From an uncultured Prevotella sp. (GTDB lineage: Bacteria > Bacteroidota > Bacteroidia > Bacteroidales > Bacteroidaceae), in NCBI GenBank assembly GCA_946402275.1, contig CAMIVY010000001.1, positions 1 to 64,000 of the forward strand: DNA of 64,000 nucleotides, read 5' to 3'. Below the pieces are notes generated by a model, which made no database searches, was not told where the DNA came from, and saw only the letters and a program-made list of their open reading frames with translations. Shown here one piece after another: positions 14,990 through 24,255 of the stretch; positions within the stretch are counted from its first letter, which is position 1; each line of letters begins with the position of its first letter. The position numbers and the translations under genes were made by a program.

Positions 14990-15032
14990 ATTGGTAACAG
15001 GTTGTGAAAAGTGGTAACAGAATTGGTAACAG
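14990..15032. repeat. Three GGTAACAG direct repeats near the integrase remnant
   Basis: GGTAACAG occurs three times within about 40 bp, upstream of the integrase remnant and between it and tRNA-Lys. The spacing and place suit integrase arm-type sites. The rest of 14946-15165 shows nothing else I can name. Confidence 0.4.
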
Positions 15033-15169
15033 AATCCACTCCAAATCATTCCAAGTCGTTACAATTAATTCCACTAAATTCCAAATGGACTGTGCGGTTC
15101 AACAATAAATTTTTATCCCAAACCAGCTAAAAATCAAAACGTTAGAGCATAAAGCCCTGATTTTTTGAA

Positions 15170-15199
15170 CAAAAAAAAGGTAGGAATTGTTTCCTACCA
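15170..15199 (-). terminator. Rho-independent terminator of tRNA-Lys
   Basis: Minus-strand stem GGTAGGAA / TTCCTACC with a 4-nt loop, followed by a run of eight T. Confidence 0.85.
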
Positions 15200-15214
15200 G
15201 TTTTGTGTACTAAG

Positions 15215-15287
15215 TACACCCGCAGGGGCTCGAACCCTGGACACCCTGATTAAGAGTCAGGTGCTCTACCAACTGAGCTACGGGTGC
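15215..15287 (-). tRNA. tRNA-Lys (anticodon CTT)
   Basis: 73 nt, with a 7-bp acceptor stem (GCACCCG with CGGGTGT, final G-T pair), a D-arm with AGCTCAGTTGGTAGAGC, anticodon loop ACTCTTAAT and T-arm GGTTCGAGCCC. CCA is not encoded. It has a promoter upstream and a hairpin terminator 15 bp downstream. Confidence 0.95.
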
Positions 15288-15332
15288 ATCATGTTTTGTT
15301 CTTCATTCAGCGCTCTTGCTGAATTGCGGGTG

Positions 15333-15364
15333 CAAAGGTACGGAGTATTTTTGAAACCGCCAAA
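15333..15364 (-). promoter_or_regulatory. Promoter of tRNA-Lys
   Basis: Minus strand: TTTG at 15364-15361 and TACCTTTG at 15340-15333, with a 20-bp spacer between TTG and TA. This is a near-ideal Bacteroidetes -33/-7 promoter. Confidence 0.75.
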
Positions 15365-15395
15365 CTTTTTTGCGACTTTTTTTGAAAAAAGATAG

Positions 15396-15431
15396 AAAAA
15401 GGCTCGATTTCCGAAGAAATGAGCCTTTTTT
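15396..15431 (-). terminator. Terminator of the hppA gene
   Basis: AAAAAGGCTC ... GAGCCTTTTT, a 10-bp stem flanked by T tracts in both directions, 20 bp after the hppA stop. Confidence 0.8.
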
Positions 15432-15450
15432 AGCGTAGAACAGGAGCTTG

Positions 15451-17637
15451 TCAGATGAACAAAACGGTGAGTCCTGCCATCACAATGCTAACCATAGACA
15501 TAAGCTTGATGAGGATGTTGAGCGATGGACCAGAGGTATCCTTGAAAGGATCGCCAACAGTATCGCCCACGATAGTTGCCTTATGGGCAAAGGAGCCCTT
15601 ACCGCCAAAGTTGCCTTCTTCAACCATCTTCTTGGCATTGTCCCACGCACCTCCAGCATTGGCCATGAAGACGGCGAGGGTGAAACCACAGGTGAGTCCG
15701 CCAACGAGAAGGCCTAACACACCAGCAACACCAAGTACCAGACCGACGATGATAGGTATAGCAATAGCAAGGAGTGACGGGAAAATCATCTCGTGCTGAG
15801 CGGCACGGGTGGATATTTCAACGCAAGAGCCATAATCGGGTGTAGCTTTTCCTTCGAGGATGCCTGCAATCTCACGGAACTGGCGACGCACCTCTTCCAC
15901 CATCTTCTGAGCAGCTCGTCCTACGGCTTCCATGGTAAGTCCACAGAACAAGAATGCTGCCATTCCACCGATAAATGCACCTACTAGAACTTTCGGATTC
16001 ATCAGGTTTACCTGGAAATAGTTCATGAAATCGGGGATGGTGGCCTGAGAGGCACTGATAACCTCGCCTTTAACATTCTCCATCATAACACCGGCACGGC
16101 TCATGGCAATCTTGATTTCCTCGATATAGGAGGCAAGGAGAGCCAATGCAGTGAGGGCTGCAGAACCAATGGCAAAGCCCTTACCCGTAGCGGCGGTGGT
16201 GTTGCCCAGTGCGTCAAGAGCATCTGTACGATGGCGAACTTCTTCGCCCAGTTCAGACATCTCAGCATTACCGCCAGCATTGTCGGCAATAGGTCCGTAG
16301 GCGTCGGTTGCCAGTGTGATGCCCAGCGTAGAAAGCATACCCACGGCAGCGATGCCAATGCCATAGAGTCCGTTTGCAAGGCTCTGCGAAGACATAGAGA
16401 GGTCGAAGCCGTTGGCAAAGCCGAAACTAAGGATGATGGCTACCCCGATGGTAATAACGGGGATGCAGGTGGAAATCATACCTGTTCCTATACCTTTTAT
16501 AATAACAGTGGCAGAACCCGTCAAACCTGCTTCAGAAATCTTCTGAGTGGGTTTGTAGGAGTGAGAGGTGTAGTACTCGGTAGCCTGTCCGATGATAACA
16601 CCAGCCACCAGACCCGTGATAACGCTGCACGACAACCACAACCAATTCTCGATGCCCAGCAGGTAGAGGATGGCAAAGGTGGCAACGGCAATGAGTACGG
16701 CACTGACATTGGTACCCAATGAGAGAGACTTCAGCAGGTCGCGCATGGTGGCGCCCTCCTTGGTTCGAACGAGGAAGATGCCAATAAGTGACAGGAATAC
16801 GCCTACCGCAGCAATCAGCATAGGAGCAATGACAGCCTTGAGCTGGATGTCACCACCTACCGTAGCAAAAGCAGCTGCTCCTAAGGCTGCCGTGGAGAGT
16901 ACGGAGCCGCAGTATGACTCATAGAGGTCTGCACCCATACCTGCAACGTCGCCGACATTGTCGCCTACATTATCGGCTATGGTTGCCGGATTACGTGGAT
17001 CGTCCTCTGGAATGTCAGCCTCTACCTTACCCACGATGTCGGCACCAACATCGGCTGCCTTAGTATAGATACCTCCGCCAACACGTGCAAAGAGAGCCTG
17101 TGTAGAAGCACCCATACCGAAGGTAAGCATCGTAGTGGTGATGGAGATAAGTCCGTCGGGATCGAAACGGTTAAGGACAATGAACCAGATGGCAATGTCG
17201 AGCAGACCGAGGCCAACGACGGTGAGACCCATGACGGCACCAGATCGGAAGGCTACCTTCAGACCATTGTTCAGACTCTGGCGAGCGGCATTGGCCGTAC
17301 GGGCGGAGGCATAGGTGGCCGTCTTCATGCCGAAGAAGCCTGCCAGTCCGGAGAAAAATCCCCCGGTGAGGAAAGCAAAAGGAACCCATCGGTTTTGTAC
17401 GTTTAGGCCATAGGCCATGAATGCAAACAGAGCGCAAAGCACTATAAACACAATGCCAACGACCTTGTACTGTTGCCACAGATAGGCCATAGCACCCTTG
17501 CGCACATAAAGCGCGATTTCACGCATACGAGGAGTTCCCTCATCTTCTCCCATCATCTGACGGAAAAAGAAAAAGGCCATGCCCAACGCTACAACAGAAG
17601 CAATGGGCACAAGCCAGAATACACTTGGAATAATCAT
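15451..17637 (-). CDS. hppA: Membrane-bound ion-translocating pyrophosphatase
   Basis: A 728-aa protein with about 16 membrane helices. The pyrophosphate site is visible as DVGADIVGKVEADIPEDD and NVGDNVGDVAGMGADL, with the later DNAGG.AEM motif. It hydrolyses cytoplasmic PPi and pumps H+ or Na+ outwards. The segment GNTTAATGKG has Ala where K+-independent pumps have Lys, so this is a K+-stimulated type; many of these move Na+. It lies 50 bp after a gene for an acidic-tailed protein on the same strand, with no promoter seen in the gap. Confidence 0.95.
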   Translation of the reverse strand: MIIPSVFWLVPIASVVALGMAFFFFRQMMGEDEGTPRMREIALYVRKGAMAYLWQQYKVVGIVFIVLCALFAFMAYGLNVQNRWVPFAFLTGGFFSGLAGFFGMKTATYASARTANAARQSLNNGLKVAFRSGAVMGLTVVGLGLLDIAIWFIVLNRFDPDGLISITTTMLTFGMGASTQALFARVGGGIYTKAADVGADIVGKVEADIPEDDPRNPATIADNVGDNVGDVAGMGADLYESYCGSVLSTAALGAAAFATVGGDIQLKAVIAPMLIAAVGVFLSLIGIFLVRTKEGATMRDLLKSLSLGTNVSAVLIAVATFAILYLLGIENWLWLSCSVITGLVAGVIIGQATEYYTSHSYKPTQKISEAGLTGSATVIIKGIGTGMISTCIPVITIGVAIILSFGFANGFDLSMSSQSLANGLYGIGIAAVGMLSTLGITLATDAYGPIADNAGGNAEMSELGEEVRHRTDALDALGNTTAATGKGFAIGSAALTALALLASYIEEIKIAMSRAGVMMENVKGEVISASQATIPDFMNYFQVNLMNPKVLVGAFIGGMAAFLFCGLTMEAVGRAAQKMVEEVRRQFREIAGILEGKATPDYGSCVEISTRAAQHEMIFPSLLAIAIPIIVGLVLGVAGVLGLLVGGLTCGFTLAVFMANAGGAWDNAKKMVEEGNFGGKGSFAHKATIVGDTVGDPFKDTSGPSLNILIKLMSMVSIVMAGLTVLFI

Positions 17638-17687
17638 AAATATTTAGGTTTTAGAAAAGGTTATCGGTAGGATAGGAGAGTCCAGAA

Positions 17688-18500
17688 TTACTCGTCGGCA
17701 ATATAGTCAGAGAGACTTTCTGCATCTTCATCGGAATCAGTTGTGATATCAAATGTGGTACGATAGTTGTTCTCGTTGATATCGTCATCATTGGGCTCTT
17801 CCAATTCTATATCGTCCTCGTCGGGCTTGTTGTAGTCGTCGATAGGCAATTCAGTATCGTCGTCCTCCTCATCATCAACGTCCTTGGCATCGTCATATTT
17901 CATGCGCGGCTTGATGGATTCGGGTTTCATCTTTGCGAAAATAGCCTCGACCCATGTTCCTTTGGCGACCTCCAGGACTTCATATCCATCGGCGACTTTC
18001 TTTTCATACATGCCTCCTTTCTTATGCAGGCGATCTTTGGGAAGCGTTGTGGTAGAAATGTCAAACCCGCTTTCTATAATGTCTTGGATAGACTGGGAAA
18101 GTGAGTCCCATCCGCCTCCGAAGTTTCTGTCGAGCACCTCAATAAGCTTTGCCGCTGTAATGTGGCGGATGTTCTCATAGGTCAAGTCTGTAACACGCAT
18201 GATAGGACGCTTTTTGATGGCCCATGTCACTTTCTTGTCATCACCCAACTTGATGGTTCCAACCTTATAGCCCTGCTTGGTGTATTTTTCCAAGACTGGC
18301 TTACTATCATCCTTCACATCTTCTATCATAAAAGCACTTCTGATAATGTCAGCATAGTGTCGTAGATTATCCTTCAGTTCGGAGTCTTTTTCCATAGCAT
18401 CCAGGATACGGAAAATGTCGTTTTCCTGAATATCCCAAACAGAACTCTTTGTCAGTGCCTTTAGGCTCAGTGCTTTGTTACTTGTCATTTCTTTCGCCAT
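17688..18500 (-). CDS. Unknown protein with long acidic tail
   Basis: A 270-aa protein. Residues 1-200 form a lysine-rich globular part (SSVWDIQENDIFRILDAMEK, WAIKKRPIMRVTDLTY, FGGGWDSLSQSIQDIIESGF). Residues from about 203 to the end are an Asp/Glu-rich disordered tail. It has no signal or membrane segment and is not recognised. It has its own promoter box at 18532-18539 and probably reads on into hppA. Confidence 0.75.
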   Translation of the reverse strand: MAKEMTSNKALSLKALTKSSVWDIQENDIFRILDAMEKDSELKDNLRHYADIIRSAFMIEDVKDDSKPVLEKYTKQGYKVGTIKLGDDKKVTWAIKKRPIMRVTDLTYENIRHITAAKLIEVLDRNFGGGWDSLSQSIQDIIESGFDISTTTLPKDRLHKKGGMYEKKVADGYEVLEVAKGTWVEAIFAKMKPESIKPRMKYDDAKDVDDEEDDDTELPIDDYNKPDEDDIELEEPNDDDINENNYRTTFDITTDSDEDAESLSDYIADE

Positions 18501-18531
18501 AATGAAATCTTTAAATTAGTCTATTTGCTTG

Positions 18532-18539
18532 CAAATGTA
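18532..18539 (-). promoter_or_regulatory. Promoter -7 box of the acidic-tail gene
   Basis: TACATTTG on the minus strand, 32 bp before the ATG at 18500. Confidence 0.5.
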
Positions 18540-18602
18540 CATACTTTATTTGCTATTTACAAGTTTTTTGCCGACTTTTTTTGTGATTTATCTAAAATGC
18601 AC

Positions 18603-18610
18603 TACCTTTG
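18603..18610 (+). promoter_or_regulatory. Promoter -7 box of rarA
   Basis: TACCTTTG followed by CGCC, 9 bp before the ATG at 18619, which implies a very short leader and rules out the upstream in-frame start. Confidence 0.6.
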
Positions 18611-18618
18611 CGCCAGAT

Positions 18619-19908
18619 ATGTCAGAACCATTAGCAGAAAGACTACGTCCTCGCTCGCTTGATGACTACATCGGGCAGAAGCATTTAGTAGGTGAAGGTG
18701 CCGTGTTGCGCAAGATGATTGAAGCAGGGCGCATCACATCATTTATATTATGGGGACCTCCTGGAGTCGGAAAAACCACATTGGCACAGATTATTGCCAA
18801 TCGGTTGAAAGTTCCGTTCTTCACACTTTCTGCTGTGACAAGCGGAGTAAAGGACGTCCGGGATGTGATAGAACGAGCTCAAAAGGGCAGATTCTTCAAT
18901 GAAGCCTCGCCCATACTTTTTATTGATGAGATACACCGTTTTTCCAAGTCTCAGCAAGATTCACTCTTAGGAGCTGTTGAAAAAGGCATAGTCACTCTGA
19001 TTGGTGCAACGACGGAAAATCCTTCTTTTGAAGTTATTCGGCCACTCCTTTCACGTTGTCAGCTCTATGTGTTGAAATCGTTGGAAAAGGGTGATTTGGA
19101 AGAATTGTTACATAAAGCCATCACGAAAGACATCATACTGAAAGAGCGCAAAATCACCTTAAAGGAGACATCCGCCATGTTGAGGTATAGCGGCGGAGAT
19201 GCCCGTAAGTTATTGAACATCTTAGAATTAATTGTTGATTCTTCAACAAACGATGCGGTTGAAATAACCGATTCCATCGTAGAAGAGTGTCTTCAACAGA
19301 ATCCGTTGGCATACGACAAAGACGGCGAGATGCACTATGATATTATTTCGGCATTTATCAAAAGCATTCGTGGCTCTGATCCTGATGCGGCTCTCTACTG
19401 GATGGCTCGCATGATAGAGGGTGGGGAAGACCCGCAATTTATTGCACGGCGCATGGTTATTTCGGCAGCTGAGGATATCGGTTTGGCTAACCCCAATGCC
19501 TTGCTGCTAGCTAATGCGGCCTTTGATGCTGTGATGAAAATAGGATGGCCCGAAGGCCGTATTCCGCTTGCGGAATGTGCTGTTTACCTGGCAACTTCAC
19601 CAAAAAGCAATTCCGCTTACCTAGGAATTGACTCTGCGTTGGCATTGGTAAAAAACACGGGAAATCAGCCTGTTCCTTTGCATCTTCGCAACGCTCCCAC
19701 CTCATTGATGAAAGATTTGGGCTATAGCGACGGGTATCAATATCCACATAATTATGCAGGGCACTTTACTCCACAACAATATATGCCAGACGCCTTGCAA
19801 CAGGAACGGTTGTGGTATGGACAGCACTCTCCAGCCGAACAGAAGTTGTATGAACGAATGGTGAATTATTGGGGAGAGCGCTTTTCTAGTGAAAAGTCTT
19901 CGACCTAA
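18619..19908 (+). CDS. rarA: Replication-associated recombination protein A
   Basis: 429 aa from the ATG at 18619 (MSEPLAERLRPRSLDDYIGQ). It is a RarA/MgsA/WRNIP1-type AAA+ ATPase: Walker A GPPGVGKTT, Walker B ILFIDEIHRF, sensor 1 GATTEN, arginine-finger region LLSRC, then the tetramerisation domain. It acts at stalled or gapped replication forks. Its last codons run into a GAAAAGTCTTCGACC repeat-like segment. Confidence 0.95.
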   Translation: MSEPLAERLRPRSLDDYIGQKHLVGEGAVLRKMIEAGRITSFILWGPPGVGKTTLAQIIANRLKVPFFTLSAVTSGVKDVRDVIERAQKGRFFNEASPILFIDEIHRFSKSQQDSLLGAVEKGIVTLIGATTENPSFEVIRPLLSRCQLYVLKSLEKGDLEELLHKAITKDIILKERKITLKETSAMLRYSGGDARKLLNILELIVDSSTNDAVEITDSIVEECLQQNPLAYDKDGEMHYDIISAFIKSIRGSDPDAALYWMARMIEGGEDPQFIARRMVISAAEDIGLANPNALLLANAAFDAVMKIGWPEGRIPLAECAVYLATSPKSNSAYLGIDSALALVKNTGNQPVPLHLRNAPTSLMKDLGYSDGYQYPHNYAGHFTPQQYMPDALQQERLWYGQHSPAEQKLYERMVNYWGERFSSEKSST

Positions 19909-19961
19909 CGGTACGAAGCGACCAAAGGTCGAGCAGAAGAGTGAAAAGTTAAGAGAGAATA

Positions 19962-20579
19962 ATGGAGTACGAAGATATTATCCAACAAATCATTGAGTTT
20001 TTAGGCACCTTTGCGTTTGCCATTTCTGGTATTCGCCACGCTGCAGCCAAGCATTTCGACTGGTTTGGCGGTTACGTGTGTGGCATTGCTGTTGCTATTG
20101 GTGGCGGAACAATCCGTGATGTAATGTTGGGAGCCACACCATTCTGGATGACTAATCCTTTTTATATGATTTGTACGGCATTGGCCTTGTTGTTCGTCAT
20201 TGTTTTTGCCAAGCACATGGAAGGATTACGAAACACATGGTTTGTGTTTGACACATTAGGTCTTGCATTGTTTACTATTGCGGGAATTCAGAAGTCGCTG
20301 TTGTTTGGACAACCGTATTGGGTGGCGATTATCATGGGGTGTATCACTGGTTCAGCCGGTGGCGTCATACGTGATATATTGCTCAATAATGAGCCCGTAA
20401 TTTTTCATCGGGAAATCTATGCAATGGCGACTGTCTTAGGTGGTGTAACTTATTGGTTCTTAGATTTTTGCAATGTACCTATTGAAGTAACTGTTATAGC
20501 ATCGTTTTTGGTTACTTGCATGATACGATTTCTGGCAGTTCGCTACCATCTCTCACTACCAACACTAAAAGACGAGTAG
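19962..20579 (+). CDS. TRIC-type (UPF0126/YicG) membrane channel protein
   Basis: A 205-aa protein with seven predicted membrane helices arranged as two similar halves, each with the family motif (GGGTIRDVMLG at about residue 46, GGVIRDILL at about 130). The prokaryotic TRIC family forms trimeric cation channels; some members may carry glycine. It follows rarA by 53 bp; the gap holds a GACC...GGTCGAGCAG repeat-like segment. Confidence 0.88.
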   Translation: MEYEDIIQQIIEFLGTFAFAISGIRHAAAKHFDWFGGYVCGIAVAIGGGTIRDVMLGATPFWMTNPFYMICTALALLFVIVFAKHMEGLRNTWFVFDTLGLALFTIAGIQKSLLFGQPYWVAIIMGCITGSAGGVIRDILLNNEPVIFHREIYAMATVLGGVTYWFLDFCNVPIEVTVIASFLVTCMIRFLAVRYHLSLPTLKDE

Positions 20580-20595
20580 GGGAGAACCCCTACTC
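20574..20595. terminator. Hairpin between TRIC gene and alcohol dehydrogenase
   Basis: A perfect 9-bp stem GAGTAGGGG / CCCCTACTC with a 4-nt loop, overlapping the TRIC stop codon, between convergent genes. The T-rich side lies in the minus direction. Confidence 0.65.
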
Positions 20596-20612
20596 TGAAT
20601 TTAGCATAGTTA

Positions 20613-21794
20613 TTATTTTGCCATCTGGTATATTTCTCGCATAGCCTGTTGGTCTATCACTTCCATTGCGCCTAATGTGATAGTCCCCCCACGAGAGCAT
20701 TTTTCTACTAAAATGTCGATTTCATCGTCAGTTATTTCACGTCCTAACAACTCGTGAATATTTGTTGGCATACCAATCTTGCGATAGAAATCTTCCAAGG
20801 CAGCAATTCCCTTTTCTGCCGTTTCATCGGGATGAGAGAAGTCATTCTCAACACCCATCACATTGACTGCGAACTGTACAAAACGGCTCAAATGACGATT
20901 TTTCACATAACGGGCCCATGAAGGCCATAATGCGGCTAGTCCGGCGCCATGAGTAACACCAAACTGGGCACTTAATTCGTGTTCTAGCCGGTGGGTGGCA
21001 AAATCTTTTTCCGTGCCACATTCCGTCAGGTCATTGTGTGCCAGTGAGCCTGCCCACATGATTTGTGCACGATTACGGTAGTCCTCAGGATGTTGCATCA
21101 CCACCAATGCAGAATCCTTCACGGTGCGCAACAAAGCTTCAGCAATAGCATCCGTAAGGGTCATGTCTTCGTATTTTGAGAAATAGCGCTCCATGGTGTG
21201 CATCATGATATCGGTAGCACCAGCAGCAGTCTGGTAAGGTGGAAGTGTATAAGTGCGCTCTGGATTCATCACAGCGAACTTACAACGGCAAAGATCACTG
21301 TTTACTCCGCGTTTCAGCAAGCCTTCATCTTTGGTTATCACACAACTCGAAGACATTTCCGAACCTGCTGCCGGAATCGTTAGAACGGCTCCAATGGGCA
21401 AGCATTTTTCTGGCGTTTTTCCACACCAGAAATCCCATACATCGCCAGAATAAGGCACTCCGTAGCCTATAGCCTTCGAAGAGTCAATAACGCTTCCGCC
21501 GCCAACAGCCAGGATAAAATCAACATTTTCACAACGACAGAGTTCAATGCCTTCATAAACCTTCGATAAGAGCGGATTGGGAACAACACCACCAAGTTCA
21601 ACAAAATGAATTCCTGCGTCAGCCAGTTGTTGACGAACGACGTTTAGCAAACCAGAACGTTCTGCAGAACCGCCACCATAATGAATAAGCACACGATTTG
21701 CACCATAGTCTTTAGCTAACTGCCCAATTTTATTTTCAGACTCTCGACCAAACACCACACGAGTCGGTGCATAGAAATTAAAATCTTTCAGCAT
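20613..21794 (-). CDS. Iron-containing alcohol dehydrogenase (butanol dehydrogenase type)
   Basis: A 393-aa type III Fe-ADH. The cofactor motif GGGSVIDSSKAIGYG is at residue about 97, and metal ligands fall in AAGATDIMMHTMERYFS and HGAGLAALWPSW plus a later His. Family members reduce aldehydes to alcohols with NAD(P)H in fermentation or detoxification. A single gene with its own promoter box at 21866-21873. Confidence 0.93.
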   Translation of the reverse strand: MLKDFNFYAPTRVVFGRESENKIGQLAKDYGANRVLIHYGGGSAERSGLLNVVRQQLADAGIHFVELGGVVPNPLLSKVYEGIELCRCENVDFILAVGGGSVIDSSKAIGYGVPYSGDVWDFWCGKTPEKCLPIGAVLTIPAAGSEMSSSCVITKDEGLLKRGVNSDLCRCKFAVMNPERTYTLPPYQTAAGATDIMMHTMERYFSKYEDMTLTDAIAEALLRTVKDSALVVMQHPEDYRNRAQIMWAGSLAHNDLTECGTEKDFATHRLEHELSAQFGVTHGAGLAALWPSWARYVKNRHLSRFVQFAVNVMGVENDFSHPDETAEKGIAALEDFYRKIGMPTNIHELLGREITDDEIDILVEKCSRGGTITLGAMEVIDQQAMREIYQMAK

Positions 21795-21865
21795 ATTATT
21801 ATTTTTAGTTTAAGTTTAATTTTAAATTATTTTTGACTTACAAGATATAATTTCGACTTTCGATG

Positions 21866-21873
21866 CAAAGATA
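21866..21873 (-). promoter_or_regulatory. Promoter -7 box of the alcohol dehydrogenase
   Basis: TATCTTTG on the minus strand followed by GCATCG, 72 bp before the ATG at 21794. The surrounding 21795-22073 region is AT-rich and otherwise empty. Confidence 0.6.
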
Positions 21874-21997
21874 CAATATTATTTCAAAATTTCCAAAATT
21901 TCAAATTTAATTAAATAGGGAATTCTGAGATTAAAAATAGAGTACTATTTCTATTTATCATAATGCTGATTATTTTCAAATTTAAAATCAAGAAAAA

Positions 21998-22029
21998 TTT
22001 GGTAGTTTCAAATAATATTCGTAACTTTG
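21998..22029 (+). promoter_or_regulatory. Promoter of the purU-his-lys operon
   Basis: TTTG at 21998-22001 and TAACTTTG at 22022-22029 with a 20-bp spacer, 44 bp before the purU ATG. It may drive a long run of closely spaced genes. Confidence 0.7.
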
Positions 22030-22073
22030 CAAAATCTTTATAAATAAGTACACACAGACACGTACAATAAGTT

Positions 22074-22937
22074 ATGAAACCAACAGCAATACTGCTTCTG
22101 CATTGTCCTGACCAGCAAGGTATTATATCGGAAGTAACCCGATTCATCACGGATAACAAAGGTAATATCGTTTATCTTGACCAATATGTAGATAAACAAG
22201 ACGGAATGTTTTTTATGCGCATAGAATGGGAACTTGAAGGTTTTCTGATTCCTCGCGACAAACTTTACGATTATATTACCACGCTCTATGCACAGCGTTA
22301 TCAAATGAAATTCAGCCTGTATTATAGTGACAAACGCCCTAGAATGGCTATTTTCGTGTCAAAAATGAGCCATTGTCTCTATGACTTGCTGGCACGATGG
22401 AAAGCTGGAGAATTTAATTGTGACATTCCCTGTATTGTGTCAAATCACGATGATTTGCGCTATGTGGCTGAACAATTTGGTATCCCCTTCTACGTTTGGA
22501 GCATTAAAAAAGATCACTCCAATAAGCATGAAGTAGAACAAGCCGAAATGGAACTTTTGAGGAAGGAAGACATATCTTTTATCGTACTGGCTCGTTACAT
22601 GCAAATCATTTCTGACGAGATGATAGAAGCTTATCCTCACCATATTATCAATATACACCACTCGTTCTTGCCTGCCTTTATCGGTGCAAAACCCTATCAC
22701 CAGGCATGGGAACGTGGCGTAAAGATTATCGGTGCCACGAGCCATTATGTGACAGCAGAACTGGATGCAGGTCCTATTATAGAGCAGGATGTGACCCGTA
22801 TCAGTCATAAAGACACTCCTGAGTCATTAGTGTTGAAAGGCAAAGATTTGGAGAAAATAGTGCTTTCACATGCCGTATCAAAGCATATTCAGCGTAAAAT
22901 CCTGACTTACAAGAACAAAACGGTTATTTTCAGTTAA
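22074..22937 (+). CDS. purU: Formyltetrahydrofolate deformylase
   Basis: A 287-aa protein with an N-terminal ACT domain (residues 5-80, ILLLHCPDQQGIISEVTRFI) and a C-terminal formyltransferase domain with the NIHHSFLPAFIGA motif (catalytic Asn and His) and the Asp of AELDAGPIIEQDV. It hydrolyses 10-formyl-THF to formate and THF, balancing one-carbon pools. It is followed by hisH after 6 bp. Confidence 0.95.
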   Translation: MKPTAILLLHCPDQQGIISEVTRFITDNKGNIVYLDQYVDKQDGMFFMRIEWELEGFLIPRDKLYDYITTLYAQRYQMKFSLYYSDKRPRMAIFVSKMSHCLYDLLARWKAGEFNCDIPCIVSNHDDLRYVAEQFGIPFYVWSIKKDHSNKHEVEQAEMELLRKEDISFIVLARYMQIISDEMIEAYPHHIINIHHSFLPAFIGAKPYHQAWERGVKIIGATSHYVTAELDAGPIIEQDVTRISHKDTPESLVLKGKDLEKIVLSHAVSKHIQRKILTYKNKTVIFS

Positions 22938-22943
22938 AAGAAC

Positions 22944-23525
22944 ATGAACGTCGCAATCGTTAAATATAACGCTGGAAATATCTACTCGGTGGTCAATGCA
23001 CTCAGGCGACTGGGCGTAGAGCCTGTGCTGACAGACGATGCAGAACTATTGCAGAAGGCTGACCGCGTATTGTTCCCAGGCCAAGGAGAGGCTCGCGGAG
23101 CCATGGAATACCTTAAAGCTCGCCGATTGGATGAGGTCATTCGCGACCTTAAGCAGCCTGTATTTGGCATTTGTGTAGGTCAGCAATTGCTCTGTAAGCA
23201 TTCTGAAGAAGGTGATGTGAACTGTATTGGTATTTTTGACGCTCAAGTCAAGCGATTCTCCCCTACTCGTCATGAGGACAAGGTGCCATGCATGGGTTGG
23301 AACAAGCTGTTTAATACGAAAGGCCCTTTATTCACGGAGAATGAATATGTATATTTCGTTCATAGCTACTATGTTCCCCTTTGTGCTGAGACAGCTGCTA
23401 CGGCAGACTACATACACCCCTACTCTGCTGCTCTGCAAAAAGGAAATTTCTATGCCTGTCAGTTTCATCCAGAAAAGAGCGGACGAGCAGGTGAACAAAT
23501 CATCAAACACTTTCTGGAACTATGA
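22944..23525 (+). CDS. hisH: Imidazole glycerol phosphate synthase, glutaminase subunit
   Basis: A 193-aa class I glutamine amidotransferase. The catalytic Cys is in GICVGQQLL, and His and Glu are in FHPEKSG near the C-terminus. It gives ammonia to HisF. It overlaps hisA by 4 bp. Confidence 0.96.
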   Translation: MNVAIVKYNAGNIYSVVNALRRLGVEPVLTDDAELLQKADRVLFPGQGEARGAMEYLKARRLDEVIRDLKQPVFGICVGQQLLCKHSEEGDVNCIGIFDAQVKRFSPTRHEDKVPCMGWNKLFNTKGPLFTENEYVYFVHSYYVPLCAETAATADYIHPYSAALQKGNFYACQFHPEKSGRAGEQIIKHFLEL

Positions 23526-24253
23526 TAGAACTGATACCAGCCATTGACATTATCGACGCCCAATGTGTTCGGCTGACAAAGGGCGACTACGATCAGAAGA
23601 CCGTTTATGGATCTCCTCTTGAGATGGCTCGTGAATTTGAGCGAATTGGCTATAAACGCCTGCATATGGTTGACCTTGACGGTGCTAAGTCTAAACACAT
23701 CGTCAATAGTTCAGTACTTCATCGTATTACATCAGAAACTCAGCTGACCATAGATTTCGGTGGAGGCATCAAGACAGACGAGGACATCCGAATTGCTTTC
23801 AACTGTGGAGCACAGATGGTGACTATTGGTTCTATAGCTGTTACACAACCAGACCTGTTTAAGAAATGGGTAAAAGAATATGGTGCAGACCGGCTTATTT
23901 TAGGTGCAGACGTCCGTAATGGGAAAATTAGCATCAACGGATGGAAAGAAGATTCACAAGAGGATCTGTTGCCATTCCTTCGCAAATATATAGATGCTGG
24001 CGTAAAGAACGTTTTGTGCACCGAGATATCCAAAGACGGCACACTGCAAGGACCTGCTATAGACCTTTACAAACGTGTTATGGAAGAATATCCGTCTTTA
24101 CATTTGATAGCAAGCGGTGGGGTTTCCTCTATTGATGATATCAAGGCCCTAGATGCAGCCGGTATTCCTGCTGTTGTCTTTGGTAAGGCTATATACGAAG
24201 GGAAAATAGACCTTCACGAACTAATCAGGTTAAATCCTCAAATTTTGAATTGA
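23522..24253 (+). CDS. hisA: ProFAR isomerase
   Basis: A 243-aa TIM barrel. The N-terminal Asp is in [14 protein letters not shown], the C-terminal Asp in [11 protein letters not shown], with phosphate loops FGGGI and [10 protein letters not shown]. It converts ProFAR to PRFAR in histidine synthesis. It starts inside the end of hisH (ATGA overlap). Confidence 0.96.
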   Translation: MIELIPAIDIIDAQCVRLTKGDYDQKTVYGSPLEMAREFERIGYKRLHMVDLDGAKSKHIVNSSVLHRITSETQLTIDFGGGIKTDEDIRIAFNCGAQMVTIGSIAVTQPDLFKKWVKEYGADRLILGADVRNGKISINGWKEDSQEDLLPFLRKYIDAGVKNVLCTEISKDGTLQGPAIDLYKRVMEEYPSLHLIASGGVSSIDDIKALDAAGIPAVVFGKAIYEGKIDLHELIRLNPQILN

Positions 24254-24255
24254 AT

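Noticed and set aside
19890..19945. GACC...GGTCGAGCAG segment after rarA as another repeat copy
   Set aside because: Only about 15 bp match the end of the dispersed repeat; it may be a fragment, but the evidence is too thin.
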